From: DAINBT01 sp036732785
GTDB lineage: Bacteria; Planctomycetota; Phycisphaerae; Sedimentisphaerales; SM23-30
DNA: 64,000 bases
Reading direction: 5' to 3'
Assembly (NCBI GenBank): GCA_964537505.1
Contig: CAZICK010000007.1
Span: forward strand, 1-64,000
Made by a program: the position numbers and the translations under genes
Shown here: in pieces, positions 26,866 through 35,899 of the stretch
Position numbering within the stretch: position 1 is the first letter of the stretch
How the letters are laid out: the number at the start of each line of letters is the position of its first letter
Notes under the pieces: model-generated
What the model was told of the DNA's origin: nothing
The model's input: the letters and a program-made list of their open reading frames with translations, nothing else
Database searches by the model: none

Positions 26866-27522
26866 TTGAATAAGGCAGTGAAGGAAACGAATATTATCTG
26901 GCAGTCGAGTCGGATAAGTCTCGAAGATCGCGAAAGACTGCTCGGTCAGCGAGGCTGCGTTGTCTGGCTGACGGGTTTGTCGGGGTCCGGCAAAAGCACA
27001 ATTGCCTGTATGCTGGAAGAACAGTTGGTACGCTGTGGTCACCCGGCTTGTGTACTGGATGGTGATAATGTTCGCCATGGTCTTAACCGCGATTTGGGTT
27101 TTTCGGCTGAGGATCGTCGTGAAAACATCCGCCGGATCGGAGAAGTAGCAGCTCTGTTCGCGCGGTCAGGTATGATCGCGATTACTTCGTTCATTTCGCC
27201 TTACAGAGCTGGGAGAGATACCGCACGCCAGGCCCTTGATGATGGGATATTCATAGAAATCTACCTCGATACGCCTCTGGAAGAGTGCGAAAAGCGTGAT
27301 CCAAAAGGGCTTTACCAAAGGGCACGAGTTGGTGAAATTGTTGAGTTCACCGGTATCGATGCGCCCTACGAACCGCCGAGAGATCCCGAAATGATTCTGC
27401 ACACCCACAAGATGTCCCTACAGGAGTGTGTTGAGGCTATCTGGGACTATCTTCTTAAGCGTGGGGTACTTTGCAGATCCGAAGGTCAGGTCAAAACGCA
27501 GGAGTTTAGCCATTGTCGATAG
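26866..27522 (+). CDS. cysC: Adenylylsulfate (APS) kinase, free-standing
   Basis: A 218-residue kinase that phosphorylates APS at the 3' position to give PAPS, the donor for sulfotransferases. The P-loop GLSGSGKST is at about 38-46, DGDNVRHGLNRDLGFS follows, and the phosphoenzyme-type motif ITSFISPYRAGR is at about 104-115. The start is probably the TTG at 26866, one base after the previous stop, because ggag lies 7 bases upstream; ATG 26851 and GTG 26836 are alternatives. A second APS kinase domain is fused to CysN at 28579, so the run has two. Confidence 0.88.
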   Translation: MNKAVKETNIIWQSSRISLEDRERLLGQRGCVVWLTGLSGSGKSTIACMLEEQLVRCGHPACVLDGDNVRHGLNRDLGFSAEDRRENIRRIGEVAALFARSGMIAITSFISPYRAGRDTARQALDDGIFIEIYLDTPLEECEKRDPKGLYQRARVGEIVEFTGIDAPYEPPRDPEMILHTHKMSLQECVEAIWDYLLKRGVLCRSEGQVKTQEFSHCR

Positions 27523-27539
27523 AGTTTGAGGAGCCAGAG

Positions 27540-28550
27540 ATGGTTGACGTATCCGATGATTATGCTGCGAATAAGTACGCTACCGGGTCGTGCGATGCTT
27601 TACGGTCTTCCAAGGCGATCCGAGCAACACAACCAGACGAAAAAACAATGCAGTACAATATCTCGCACCTGAAGCAGTTGGAAGCTGAAAGCATCCATAT
27701 TATGAGGGAAGTGGCCGGGGAGTTCGAGAACCCTGTGATGCTATACTCGGTAGGAAAAGATTCCTCGGTAATGGTGCGGCTGGCGCAAAAGGCTTTTGCA
27801 CCAGGGCCGATTCCTTTTCCCCTGCTGCACGTTGATACCACTTTTAAGTTTCGTGAAATGATCGAGTTTCGCGACTGGTTTACGCAAGAGGTTAGCGCCC
27901 GATTGATTGTGTGCACTAATCAGGAGGCTCTGGATCGCATCGGTCCGGCGGAAAACTGGACGTGTACGATGTGTGCGAACATGCTGAAAACACAGGCGCT
28001 TATCGACGCGTTAAAGAAATATAATTTTGACGCTGCTTTCGGAGGCGCCAGGCGCGACGAAGAGAAATCCCGAGCCAAGGAAAGGATATTTTCGTTTCGC
28101 GACTCGTTTATGCAGTGGGATCCTAAAAACCAGCGTCCCGAGTTGTGGAACCTCTATAACACCCGGCATGTTAAAGGTGAATCGTTTCGGATATTCCCGC
28201 TTTCCAACTGGACCGAGCTTGATATATGGCATTACATTTATGTGGAGAAGATACCGATCGTTCCGCTGTATTTCGCGGCCAAGCGACCTGTTATCAAACG
28301 GAACGGAATGTTACTGTTGGCCGGCGAGCTCAATCGGCCCAAACCCGGCGAAATGGTGGAAGAAATGATGGTTCGATTCCGAACGCTCGGCTGTCAGTTG
28401 TGTACCGGAGCCATCCGGTCCGAGGCGACCACCCTTGAAGAGATCATCGAAGAAACCATGCTGACATGTAAAAGCGAACGTGAAAGTCGCGCTGTGGACC
28501 AGGATTGTGAAGGATCGATGGAAGAGAAGAAAAAAGAAGGTTACTTCTAA
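27540..28550 (+). CDS. cysD: Sulfate adenylyltransferase subunit 2
   Basis: A 336-residue ATP-dependent adenylyltransferase of the PAPS-reductase-like fold that makes APS from ATP and sulfate, as a complex with CysN. SVGKDSSVMVRLA at about 71-83 is the PP-loop, and GARRDEEKSRAKERI and RPVIKRNGM match CysD. The start ATG at 27540 has gaggag 6 bases upstream; the TTG at 27513 would overlap cysC. A non-conserved tail of about 30 residues precedes the core. Confidence 0.93.
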   Translation: MVDVSDDYAANKYATGSCDALRSSKAIRATQPDEKTMQYNISHLKQLEAESIHIMREVAGEFENPVMLYSVGKDSSVMVRLAQKAFAPGPIPFPLLHVDTTFKFREMIEFRDWFTQEVSARLIVCTNQEALDRIGPAENWTCTMCANMLKTQALIDALKKYNFDAAFGGARRDEEKSRAKERIFSFRDSFMQWDPKNQRPELWNLYNTRHVKGESFRIFPLSNWTELDIWHYIYVEKIPIVPLYFAAKRPVIKRNGMLLLAGELNRPKPGEMVEEMMVRFRTLGCQLCTGAIRSEATTLEEIIEETMLTCKSERESRAVDQDCEGSMEEKKKEGYF

Positions 28551-28578
28551 CCAAATTTTCAGTACTTGAAGGTTAATA

Positions 28579-30573
28579 ATGAGTACCGCTACATTACTGT
28601 ACCGCGATGAACGCAAGCGTCAGCTTCGCCGTGGGCCGAGGGTCAGTCTCGACGCCGCGACCTTACTGCGGCGGGATGAGCAGAAAGACCTGCTTCGTTT
28701 TGTTACCGCCGGGAGCGTGGACGACGGGAAAAGCACGCTTATCGGCCGATTACTGTTCGAGGCCAAGGGTATCTACGAAGATCAGCTTGCCGCTGTGCGT
28801 GATGCTTCCGGCAGGAAAGGTTCGACGCAGAGCGAACTGGACCTGGCTTTGATTACCGATGGATTGAAGGCCGAGCGTGAACAGGGTATTACCATAGATG
28901 TGGCGTATCGATATTTCTCGACGCCCAAAAGGAAGTTTATTATCGCCGATACGCCGGGCCATGAACAATATACCCGCAACATGGCGACCGGGGCATCGAC
29001 GGCCAATTTGGCCATTGTTTTGATCGACGCCCAAAAGGGGGTGGTCACTCAATCTAAAAGGCATACTTTTATTGCCTCATTGCTGGGTATCCCTCACATA
29101 GTAGTGGCGATCAACAAAATGGACCTGGTGGATTATTCACAGGAGGTTTACGAGCGGATATGTGGGGAGTTTCGTAACTTCGCGGCCAAACTTGAGGTTA
29201 CAGACCTGACGTTCATTCCGGTCAGCGCGATGAAAGGCGATAATATTGTCACCGCCGGCGAAAACATGCCCTGGCATCAGGGCGGCACCCTGTTGCACCA
29301 TTTGGAGACGGTACACATTGCTTCCGACCGTAACCTGATTGATCTGCGTTTTCCGGTGCAGTATGTGCTGCGGCCGGACCAGACGTTCAGGGGTTATCTG
29401 GGAACGATAGCTTCCGGGACAATCAAGCCGGGAGATGAAGTTATGGTAATCCCTTCTGGGATGCGCAGCCGGGTCAGGACGGTCTTTGGCCCGGACGGCG
29501 AACTCGCCGAGGCTTTTGCGCCACTGGCGGCCGGGATAACAATCGAAGACGAAATCGATATTAGTCGCGGTGATATGCTGGTACATATACATAATGTGCC
29601 AAGGGTTGATCGGACATTGGATACTATGCTGGTCTGGATGGCTCAAGAACCTATGCAGGTTGGGAAAGAATACTTTATCAAACACGCTACCCGTACTGTT
29701 TTGGCAACTGTTTCGACATTGCGTTATCGGGTGGACGTCAATACGCTGCACCGCGACACAGCCGACGAACTGAAACTTAACGAGATAGGTCGGTGTGTCC
29801 TGACGACCAGTCGGCCGATTGCCCACGATCCGTATTCGCGTAACCGTGCGACCGGTTCATTTATCGTTATAGATCGCATTACGAATAATACGGTGGGCGC
29901 CGGGATGATCCTCGACCGTGAACCGAACGAACTGCAGCCGTCGTCCGAAAAAATTCACAGCGAACCCAAAAGCAAGCATGTCAATCGTCATACGAGCCAA
30001 ATCACCGTTGTGGAACGGGCCAGGCTCATGGGGCATGAGCCGATGACTATTTGGCTGACCGGCTTGACCGGTTCGGGCAAAAGTACGATTGCTTACTCGC
30101 TGGAACGGCGGCTTTTCGATGCCGGGCGAAACTGTTATGTGCTGGACGGTGAAAACGCCCGCTTAGGTTTCAGTAAGGACCTGGGTTTCAGTGCCGATGA
30201 CCGCTGCGAAAATATCCGACGGGCCGGGGAAGTGGCCCGGCTTCTTAACGATGCAGGACTTATTGCGATCTGTAGTTTTCTTTCGCCTTATAAAGAAGGC
30301 CGAAAGCTTGTCAGGGAAATCATCGGTGCAGATCGTTTCTTTGAGATATACCTTTCGGCTCCGATAGAGGTTTGTCGGCAAAGAGACAACAGCGGTATAT
30401 ACGATTTGGCCGGCAGCGGCCAAATTAAAAACTTTTCGGGCGTTACCGCTCCCTACGAGGCACCGGATGAGGCGGACCTGATTGTGCCCACCCACGAATG
30501 GTCGGTGAGTGAATGTGTGGAAAAAATCATACACTTTTTCACACAAAAAGGTTTTCGTTTTGATCCGAACTGA
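28579..30573 (+). CDS. cysNC: CysN-CysC fusion: sulfate adenylyltransferase GTPase subunit plus APS kinase
   Basis: A 664-residue bifunctional protein, the NodQ-like arrangement. The GTPase part has TAGSVDDGKSTLIG at about 43-56, DTPGHEQY at about 124-131 and NKMD at about 180. EF-Tu-like barrels follow. The APS kinase domain has GLTGSGKST at about 495-503 and CSFLSPYKEGR at about 570. GTP hydrolysis drives APS formation and the kinase domain turns APS into PAPS without release. It lies 28 bases after cysD. Confidence 0.93.
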   Translation: MSTATLLYRDERKRQLRRGPRVSLDAATLLRRDEQKDLLRFVTAGSVDDGKSTLIGRLLFEAKGIYEDQLAAVRDASGRKGSTQSELDLALITDGLKAEREQGITIDVAYRYFSTPKRKFIIADTPGHEQYTRNMATGASTANLAIVLIDAQKGVVTQSKRHTFIASLLGIPHIVVAINKMDLVDYSQEVYERICGEFRNFAAKLEVTDLTFIPVSAMKGDNIVTAGENMPWHQGGTLLHHLETVHIASDRNLIDLRFPVQYVLRPDQTFRGYLGTIASGTIKPGDEVMVIPSGMRSRVRTVFGPDGELAEAFAPLAAGITIEDEIDISRGDMLVHIHNVPRVDRTLDTMLVWMAQEPMQVGKEYFIKHATRTVLATVSTLRYRVDVNTLHRDTADELKLNEIGRCVLTTSRPIAHDPYSRNRATGSFIVIDRITNNTVGAGMILDREPNELQPSSEKIHSEPKSKHVNRHTSQITVVERARLMGHEPMTIWLTGLTGSGKSTIAYSLERRLFDAGRNCYVLDGENARLGFSKDLGFSADDRCENIRRAGEVARLLNDAGLIAICSFLSPYKEGRKLVREIIGADRFFEIYLSAPIEVCRQRDNSGIYDLAGSGQIKNFSGVTAPYEAPDEADLIVPTHEWSVSECVEKIIHFFTQKGFRFDPN

Positions 30574-30729
30574 CCGTCCGGCAGCAAAATGTGCTGTATG
30601 TATATCCATACCGAATGAAAATGCCAAGTAGTAAAGGTTATATTTACATAAACTATAAGGCTTTACAATTGGCCCTGTCAGGCGCAGTGACACCCATTGG
30701 GTATAGAACCTTAGGATAGTAAGAACAAT

Positions 30730-32565
30730 ATGAATATTCTGGGAATTTCCGCTTTCTATCACGATAGTGCCGCATCGCTGGTACGCGACGGAGAGATTAT
30801 CGCTGCCGCTCAGGAAGAGCGGTTCACCAGGAAAAAACACGATTACGACTTTCCATGCAATGCGGTTAACTATTGTCTGGAAGCCGGCGGGATTTCCGCC
30901 GAGGATATTGATTATGTTGTGTTCTATGAAAAACCGTTGTTGAAGTTCGAGAGACTGCTGGAAACTTATGTCGGCTATGGTCCGCGCGGGTTTCGGCAGT
31001 TTTTGACGGCCCTTCCGTTGTGGCTACGCCAAAAGCTTCATCTGCCCCGTGAAATGGATAAGGCGCTGAACTACAAATACAAGGGACGTTATGTATTTCC
31101 CGAACACCATGAATCACATGCGGCCAGTGCCTTTTTTCCTTCGCCTTTTCAAGAAGCCGCTATCCTGACGCTGGATGGCGTGGGCGAATGGACCACCAGC
31201 GGCTTTGGGACCGGCAGGGACAACAAAATCGAGCTAACGCATACGATACAATTTCCTCATTCGCTGGGACTGCTTTATTCAGCATTTACATACTACAGCG
31301 GATTTCGCGTTAATTCGGGCGAATACAAGCTGATGGGCCTGGCGCCGTACGGCAAACCTAAATACTATGATCTGATAATGGAAAAACTGATCGACTTGAA
31401 AGAAGATGGCTCTTTCCGCCTGAATATGTCGTACTTTGCCTACTGCCACAAAATGGTAATGATTAGTTCCAGGTTCGAAAAGCTGTTTGGCGCACCCGCC
31501 CGCAGTTCCGAGGCGCCCCTGACCGAGCTGTACATGGATGTTGCCGCATCGATCCAGGCGGTTACCGAGGAGATTATGCTCCGGGCTGCTCGATATGTGC
31601 ATTGTCAAACGGGAATGAAGAATCTGGTGCTGGCCGGGGGCGTAGCTTTGAATTGTGTTGGTAACGGCCGAATTTTACGGGAAAGTCCATTCGAGAACAT
31701 CTGGATTCAGCCGGGGGCCGGAGACGCCGGCGGGGCGCTGGGGGCGGCACTGTTTGTGTGGTATCAGTTGCTGGACAATGAGCGTAAAGTCGATGGAGTT
31801 AATGATCGGCAGCGGGCATCTCTTCTGGGGCCCGCCTACAGCAACGAGCAAATCAAACAGTTTCTCGATACGGTCAATGCCGAATACCATTCTTTTGCCG
31901 ATGACCAGCAATTGTTCGACGAGGTCTCGGATCTAATCAATCAGGAAAAGGTGATCGGCTGGTTCCAGGGGCGTATGGAATTTGGTCCCCGTGCTCTTGG
32001 AAACCGCAGTATCATCGGCGATGCCCGTAGCGAAAAAATGCAGTCGGTAATGAACCGCAAAATCAAGTTTCGTGAGTCCTTTCGCCCTTTTGCCCCTTGC
32101 GTGTTGCGTGAGGATGTGGATACTTATTTTCAGATGCGACCGGAAGAGGACAGTCCTTATATGCTGCTGGTGGCGCCGGTTCGGGAAGACAAACGTTTGT
32201 CATTGGATGAGACGGACCAGGCCAAAGGGCTGGATAAACTGAAGACCAGACGCAGTGTCGTGCCGGCTGTTACCCATGTGGATTTTTCGGCGCGGGTACA
32301 GACAGTTGACCCCAACCGCCATCCGAAAATGCATCGCCTGATGAGTTTGTTTAAGGAGAAGACCGGCTGTTCGGTGATTATCAATACAAGTTTTAACATT
32401 CGCGGCGAACCGATCGTCTGTTCTCCTGAACATGCATACCGATGCTTTATGGCCACCAATATGGATGTGCTCGTCCTTGAAAACCAACTGCTGTATAAAG
32501 AAGAACAACCGCAGGCCACCCGTCACGAAGTGGACGAATACAAAGCCCAATTCCAGTTGGATTAA
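30730..32565 (+). CDS. Carbamoyltransferase (NodU/CmcH family)
   Basis: A 611-residue carbamoyltransferase that uses carbamoyl phosphate and ATP to add a carbamoyl group to a hydroxyl. The N-terminal Kae1-like domain starts GISAFYHDSAASLVRDGE and has the metal site HHESHAASAFFP at about 124-135. The C-terminal carbamoyltransferase domain contains GPRALGNRSIIGDAR at about 420-434 and INTSFNIRGEPIV at about 553. It is followed by SxtJ and DUF5989 genes, the usual trio. A sugar of the polysaccharide is the probable acceptor. Confidence 0.92.
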   Translation: MNILGISAFYHDSAASLVRDGEIIAAAQEERFTRKKHDYDFPCNAVNYCLEAGGISAEDIDYVVFYEKPLLKFERLLETYVGYGPRGFRQFLTALPLWLRQKLHLPREMDKALNYKYKGRYVFPEHHESHAASAFFPSPFQEAAILTLDGVGEWTTSGFGTGRDNKIELTHTIQFPHSLGLLYSAFTYYSGFRVNSGEYKLMGLAPYGKPKYYDLIMEKLIDLKEDGSFRLNMSYFAYCHKMVMISSRFEKLFGAPARSSEAPLTELYMDVAASIQAVTEEIMLRAARYVHCQTGMKNLVLAGGVALNCVGNGRILRESPFENIWIQPGAGDAGGALGAALFVWYQLLDNERKVDGVNDRQRASLLGPAYSNEQIKQFLDTVNAEYHSFADDQQLFDEVSDLINQEKVIGWFQGRMEFGPRALGNRSIIGDARSEKMQSVMNRKIKFRESFRPFAPCVLREDVDTYFQMRPEEDSPYMLLVAPVREDKRLSLDETDQAKGLDKLKTRRSVVPAVTHVDFSARVQTVDPNRHPKMHRLMSLFKEKTGCSVIINTSFNIRGEPIVCSPEHAYRCFMATNMDVLVLENQLLYKEEQPQATRHEVDEYKAQFQLD

Positions 32566-32594
32566 AACACTTTGCCCAAAAAGGAATGATTTTG

Positions 32595-33011
32595 ATGGCA
32601 ATGATAGAAATAAACTGGAGTCCCAGCAATAAGGAGCTTCGAAATTTCGGCAGGATCGCCCTGATTGCGCTGCTCATCATTGCGCTGTTATTCTACTGGA
32701 AGGGGCTTGCGCTTGATTGGGCCTTGATTATTTTTGCTGCCGGCGTCGTAATTTTTATAGTTAGTCTGATTTCACTCCAACTGACCAGAATAATCTATCT
32801 CGGTTTAACGCTGGTGACGCTGCCGATCGGTTTGGTGATCAGCCATGTTTTACTGGCAGTGCTTTACTTTCTGCTGATAACGCCGATGGGACTATTGTTT
32901 CGCCTGATCGGCCGTGATCTGATGCACCGCAAATTTGATGTGGATACCAAGAGCTATTGGCATCCCCGAGATACTCCGAAAGACATAGAGCGGTATTTCC
33001 GGCAATTTTAG
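32595..33011 (+). CDS. SxtJ-family membrane protein
   Basis: A 138-residue protein with three or four membrane segments (about 12-30, 35-55, 70-105) and a conserved end (FDVDTKSYWHPRDTPKDIERYF). It matches the SxtJ family, found next to carbamoyltransferases and first noted in saxitoxin clusters. The function is not known. The ATG at 32595 is spaced 9 bases from aaggaa; an ATG at 32586 is too close to it. Confidence 0.8.
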   Translation: MAMIEINWSPSNKELRNFGRIALIALLIIALLFYWKGLALDWALIIFAAGVVIFIVSLISLQLTRIIYLGLTLVTLPIGLVISHVLLAVLYFLLITPMGLLFRLIGRDLMHRKFDVDTKSYWHPRDTPKDIERYFRQF

Positions 33012-33135
33012 ACAATTGGAGGTGGCGTGGCCACTTTTTATGTTCCAGATGGTTGGCAAAGGACCGCTCTCGTTGGTCGCTCGCTGGAATGGTAAAATCA
33101 CGAGATTAAAGGAATTTTAACAAAGGAAAACATAA

Positions 33136-33345
33136 ATGTCTGAGGATACTCAGAAGCCCAAAAAGGATGAATTTGACAAGCTGGCCCGGCAAGAACGCAC
33201 CTCTCTGCCGGGAGAGTTCTGGCTTTTCCTGAAACACAATAAAAAATGGTGGCTGCTACCGATAGTAATTGTTGTGTTGCTCATGGGGCTTTTGGTAATG
33301 CTCACCAGTACGGGGGTGGGGCCATTTATTTACACGCTGTTCTAG
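33136..33345 (+). CDS. DUF5989 family small membrane protein
   Basis: A 69-residue protein with a charged N-terminus and one membrane segment at about 43-62 (KWWLLPIVIVVLLMGLLVML). The pattern FWLFLKHNKKWWL is typical of DUF5989, which travels with carbamoyltransferase and SxtJ. The ATG has aaagga upstream. Function unknown; a small anchor or assembly partner for the carbamoyltransferase is inferred from linkage. Confidence 0.8.
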   Translation: MSEDTQKPKKDEFDKLARQERTSLPGEFWLFLKHNKKWWLLPIVIVVLLMGLLVMLTSTGVGPFIYTLF

Positions 33346-33392
33346 AGATTACATACTGTTCTGGGGATTACTCGCTGTTTTGGAGAGGTAGT
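33336..33392 (+). repeat. Three 19-base tandem repeats at the end of the DUF5989 gene
   Basis: Three imperfect 19-base copies begin gctgttctaga, actgttctggg and gctgttttgga. The first contains the last codons and stop (TAG) of the small protein, and the next two lie just downstream, before the flippase gene. Confidence 0.65.
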
Positions 33393-33421
33393 TTGTTGAA
33401 TTTTTCAAGAGCAGAAATTTC

Positions 33422-34753
33422 ATGATGAGGAGATTATTTTCCAGCCAGCTCCGCGTCAATATGGCCAGCGGTGTTGTAACGTCGATCTTAAATATTGCTG
33501 TTCTGGGGGTCGCATATCCGGTTTATTTGAGCTTTTTGGATTATGAGCTTTATGGGATATGGCTGGTTTTAGCTGTTGTACTCAATCTCGCCCAATTAGG
33601 AGACCTGGGAATTTCCCAGGCTGTTACCAAGTTAGTAGCGGAAGAATATGGTCAAAACAACCTCAGGAACATCGAAAGTTATGTTTTTACCGCCCTGGCT
33701 GTCCTTTGTGTCAGCGGTAGCGTCATATTGCTTGTCATTCTCCGCTTTGACAGGCAGATCATCGGACTGTTCAAGCTGAGCGTGGCAAACGAGGCGATAG
33801 CCCTGAAGTTATTGCCTTATATCGGCGTTCTGTCGGTGTATGTTTTGATGGTTCAGGTTTTCGGCGCAACACTGTCCGGTCTGGGCCGAATGGATATTAC
33901 CAATTATTGCCGGACCCTGAACAAGGTTATAACCGTTGGTATTGCAACGACGCTGCTATGGAAAGGATACGGTATAGAAAGCCTTTTGTTGGGCAACGTA
34001 TTCGCGTTTATAACTATGAATGCCGTGTGTTTGATATTCATTCGTCGAACGGCAAAAATACGGTTTTTGAAAACCGCTCGATTGGATACTCAGCGATTGA
34101 AAAAACTCCTGAATTTCGGCGGAACAGTTTTTGGCAGTTCTATTATGGCAATGCTTTTGGGTCCCTTCAATAAGATGATGCTTTCGCGTTATGCCGGAGT
34201 GGAATTGATTGCGATATATGAAATTGCTTATAACAGTTCCGTTCGGATACGCGCCCTGATTGAATCTATGCTGCGGCCTATTATGCCGGAGATCAGCATT
34301 CTGTCGCAACGCACTGCCGGTACTACCATCAAACGGATCAGGGCCATAAATCGAAAAAGTATGGCATTAATCATTTTCGGCGGTTTGCCCCTTTTTGCCA
34401 TACTTCTTCTGGTGGCGCGACCTTTACTGCAACTATGGCTACAGGAAAAATATAACGAGGCTATTCCAATGGCGTTTCGTCTGATGCTCGTGTGTACTTT
34501 TGTCAGTCTGGTCGGCGTTCCCGCTTTTCATACGCTGCTTGGGCTTGGTAAGGCGAAATGTTATTTGGTTTCCAGCATGATAGTCGCCGGAGGGAATTTT
34601 GTTTTGGTGGGCGCAACGGCTTTGCTGGTCGGACGTGTTTGGTTGAACGGGATTCTGGCAGGTTTGTTTTTTTTGTCCGCTCTTTCAGCTGCCTATTTGA
34701 TTATTGAGGCATCGCGCGAGATCGGCAGGAACCAGTCAGATTGCCATAGATAG
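33422..34753 (+). CDS. Wzx-like lipid-linked oligosaccharide flippase
   Basis: A 443-residue membrane protein of the MOP/polysaccharide-synthase family with about 12-14 membrane segments. It would flip undecaprenyl-linked repeat units to the periplasm. The N-terminus SGVVTSILNIAVLGVAYPVY and the loop around QLGDLGISQAVTKLVAE are typical. Starts at 33422 and 33425 are equally likely (ATGATG). It is the only flippase in the run, so it is the expected partner of the Wzy-like proteins. Confidence 0.88.
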   Translation: MMRRLFSSQLRVNMASGVVTSILNIAVLGVAYPVYLSFLDYELYGIWLVLAVVLNLAQLGDLGISQAVTKLVAEEYGQNNLRNIESYVFTALAVLCVSGSVILLVILRFDRQIIGLFKLSVANEAIALKLLPYIGVLSVYVLMVQVFGATLSGLGRMDITNYCRTLNKVITVGIATTLLWKGYGIESLLLGNVFAFITMNAVCLIFIRRTAKIRFLKTARLDTQRLKKLLNFGGTVFGSSIMAMLLGPFNKMMLSRYAGVELIAIYEIAYNSSVRIRALIESMLRPIMPEISILSQRTAGTTIKRIRAINRKSMALIIFGGLPLFAILLLVARPLLQLWLQEKYNEAIPMAFRLMLVCTFVSLVGVPAFHTLLGLGKAKCYLVSSMIVAGGNFVLVGATALLVGRVWLNGILAGLFFLSALSAAYLIIEASREIGRNQSDCHR

Positions 34754-34774
34754 TAGAAATCAGGGGATGCCGGA

Positions 34775-35857
34775 ATGACTTGTCATTTGGTTTATACTGT
34801 TCCACTCAAAGGATATGCCGGGAGGGCAAGTCACCGAATTTGCCGGTTTCTGCAGAAATCAGGTTTGCCTGTGAGTTTTTTCGGCAGCCGAAGAAACCCG
34901 GATATGGACTGGTGGCCCAAACAGTCGCCCTTTGAGAATACAAGACACATTTTTCATGGACTTTCTTCCCACATGCCAACGCTGCTTTACAGTTTCAACG
35001 AACAACTACGCTGCCGGTTTAAGTCCGATGATATTTTTCTCGGGCATCCGTACTTCCCATTTCGGTCTGGAGAGCAAGGTGTGACGGAGTTGTCTCTTGG
35101 CCAGTCAGTCCGGCCGAGGGTTTTTGGATTGATCTCACCTTTGCATTGTGATACCGATATCGAGACGATTCATATAAACAAGGCATATCTTGACGCTATT
35201 GACAGACTGCTTCCGCGGGCGGATATTCTCTTTGGCATAATGGGGCAGTATTGGTGGGATCAGTGGCCGGCGAGTCCTTTTGCTCATTGGATACCCAAAA
35301 TGGTCCGGCTGGATATGGCCATAGATACGGAACATTTCCCGCGTGTTAAAACCGGTTTTAACCCGCCGGGTAAGCGGCGTTTCCTTTACATCGGCAAGAA
35401 TGATCCGATGAAAGGGGTGGATTTTCTCAGCAGATTGTTTTCCCGTGAAGACAGTTTTTCGTGTGGTTGGATCGGCCGTGGTTCGGAGATAGCTGGAGTC
35501 TCCAGGATCAGCACAGTAAGGCCTTTGACCGGTGAGTTCATGAAAAAAATAGCTCAGGATTTCGACTTTTTTGTCAGTCCCTCGCGTGCCGATCCCAATC
35601 CGACAACGATTCTGGAGAGCATGGCCTGGGGTTTCCCGGTGGTCTGTACGCCACAATCGGGCTATTACGAGACGGAATACATGCGAAATATTTTTCGCGA
35701 CGATGAGGACCGAAGTGTCGAAGTGTTACGCGACCTTCAATATGCCGACGAAGCAGAGCTGATGAAGATAGCTGATAAGGCCAGAGAAACCGTAGAACGT
35801 CAATATACGTGGGAAAGATTTGTCGGTACGATCCGCAAGAAACTTGACATCACTTGA
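34775..35857 (+). CDS. Glycosyltransferase, GT4-like
   Basis: A 360-residue glycosyltransferase with a GT-B fold. The acceptor-binding half is diverged. The donor-binding half has FLYIGKNDPMKGVDFL at about 206-222 and the GT4 signature region FVSPSRADPNPTTILESMAWGFP at about 265-287, which includes the E-x7-E-like pattern. It would add a sugar to the lipid-linked repeat. Donor and linkage cannot be told. Confidence 0.8.
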   Translation: MTCHLVYTVPLKGYAGRASHRICRFLQKSGLPVSFFGSRRNPDMDWWPKQSPFENTRHIFHGLSSHMPTLLYSFNEQLRCRFKSDDIFLGHPYFPFRSGEQGVTELSLGQSVRPRVFGLISPLHCDTDIETIHINKAYLDAIDRLLPRADILFGIMGQYWWDQWPASPFAHWIPKMVRLDMAIDTEHFPRVKTGFNPPGKRRFLYIGKNDPMKGVDFLSRLFSREDSFSCGWIGRGSEIAGVSRISTVRPLTGEFMKKIAQDFDFFVSPSRADPNPTTILESMAWGFPVVCTPQSGYYETEYMRNIFRDDEDRSVEVLRDLQYADEAELMKIADKARETVERQYTWERFVGTIRKKLDIT

Positions 35858-35899
35858 GGATATCCGGCATTGACATGATTTTGGAGAGTAACTGAAACA

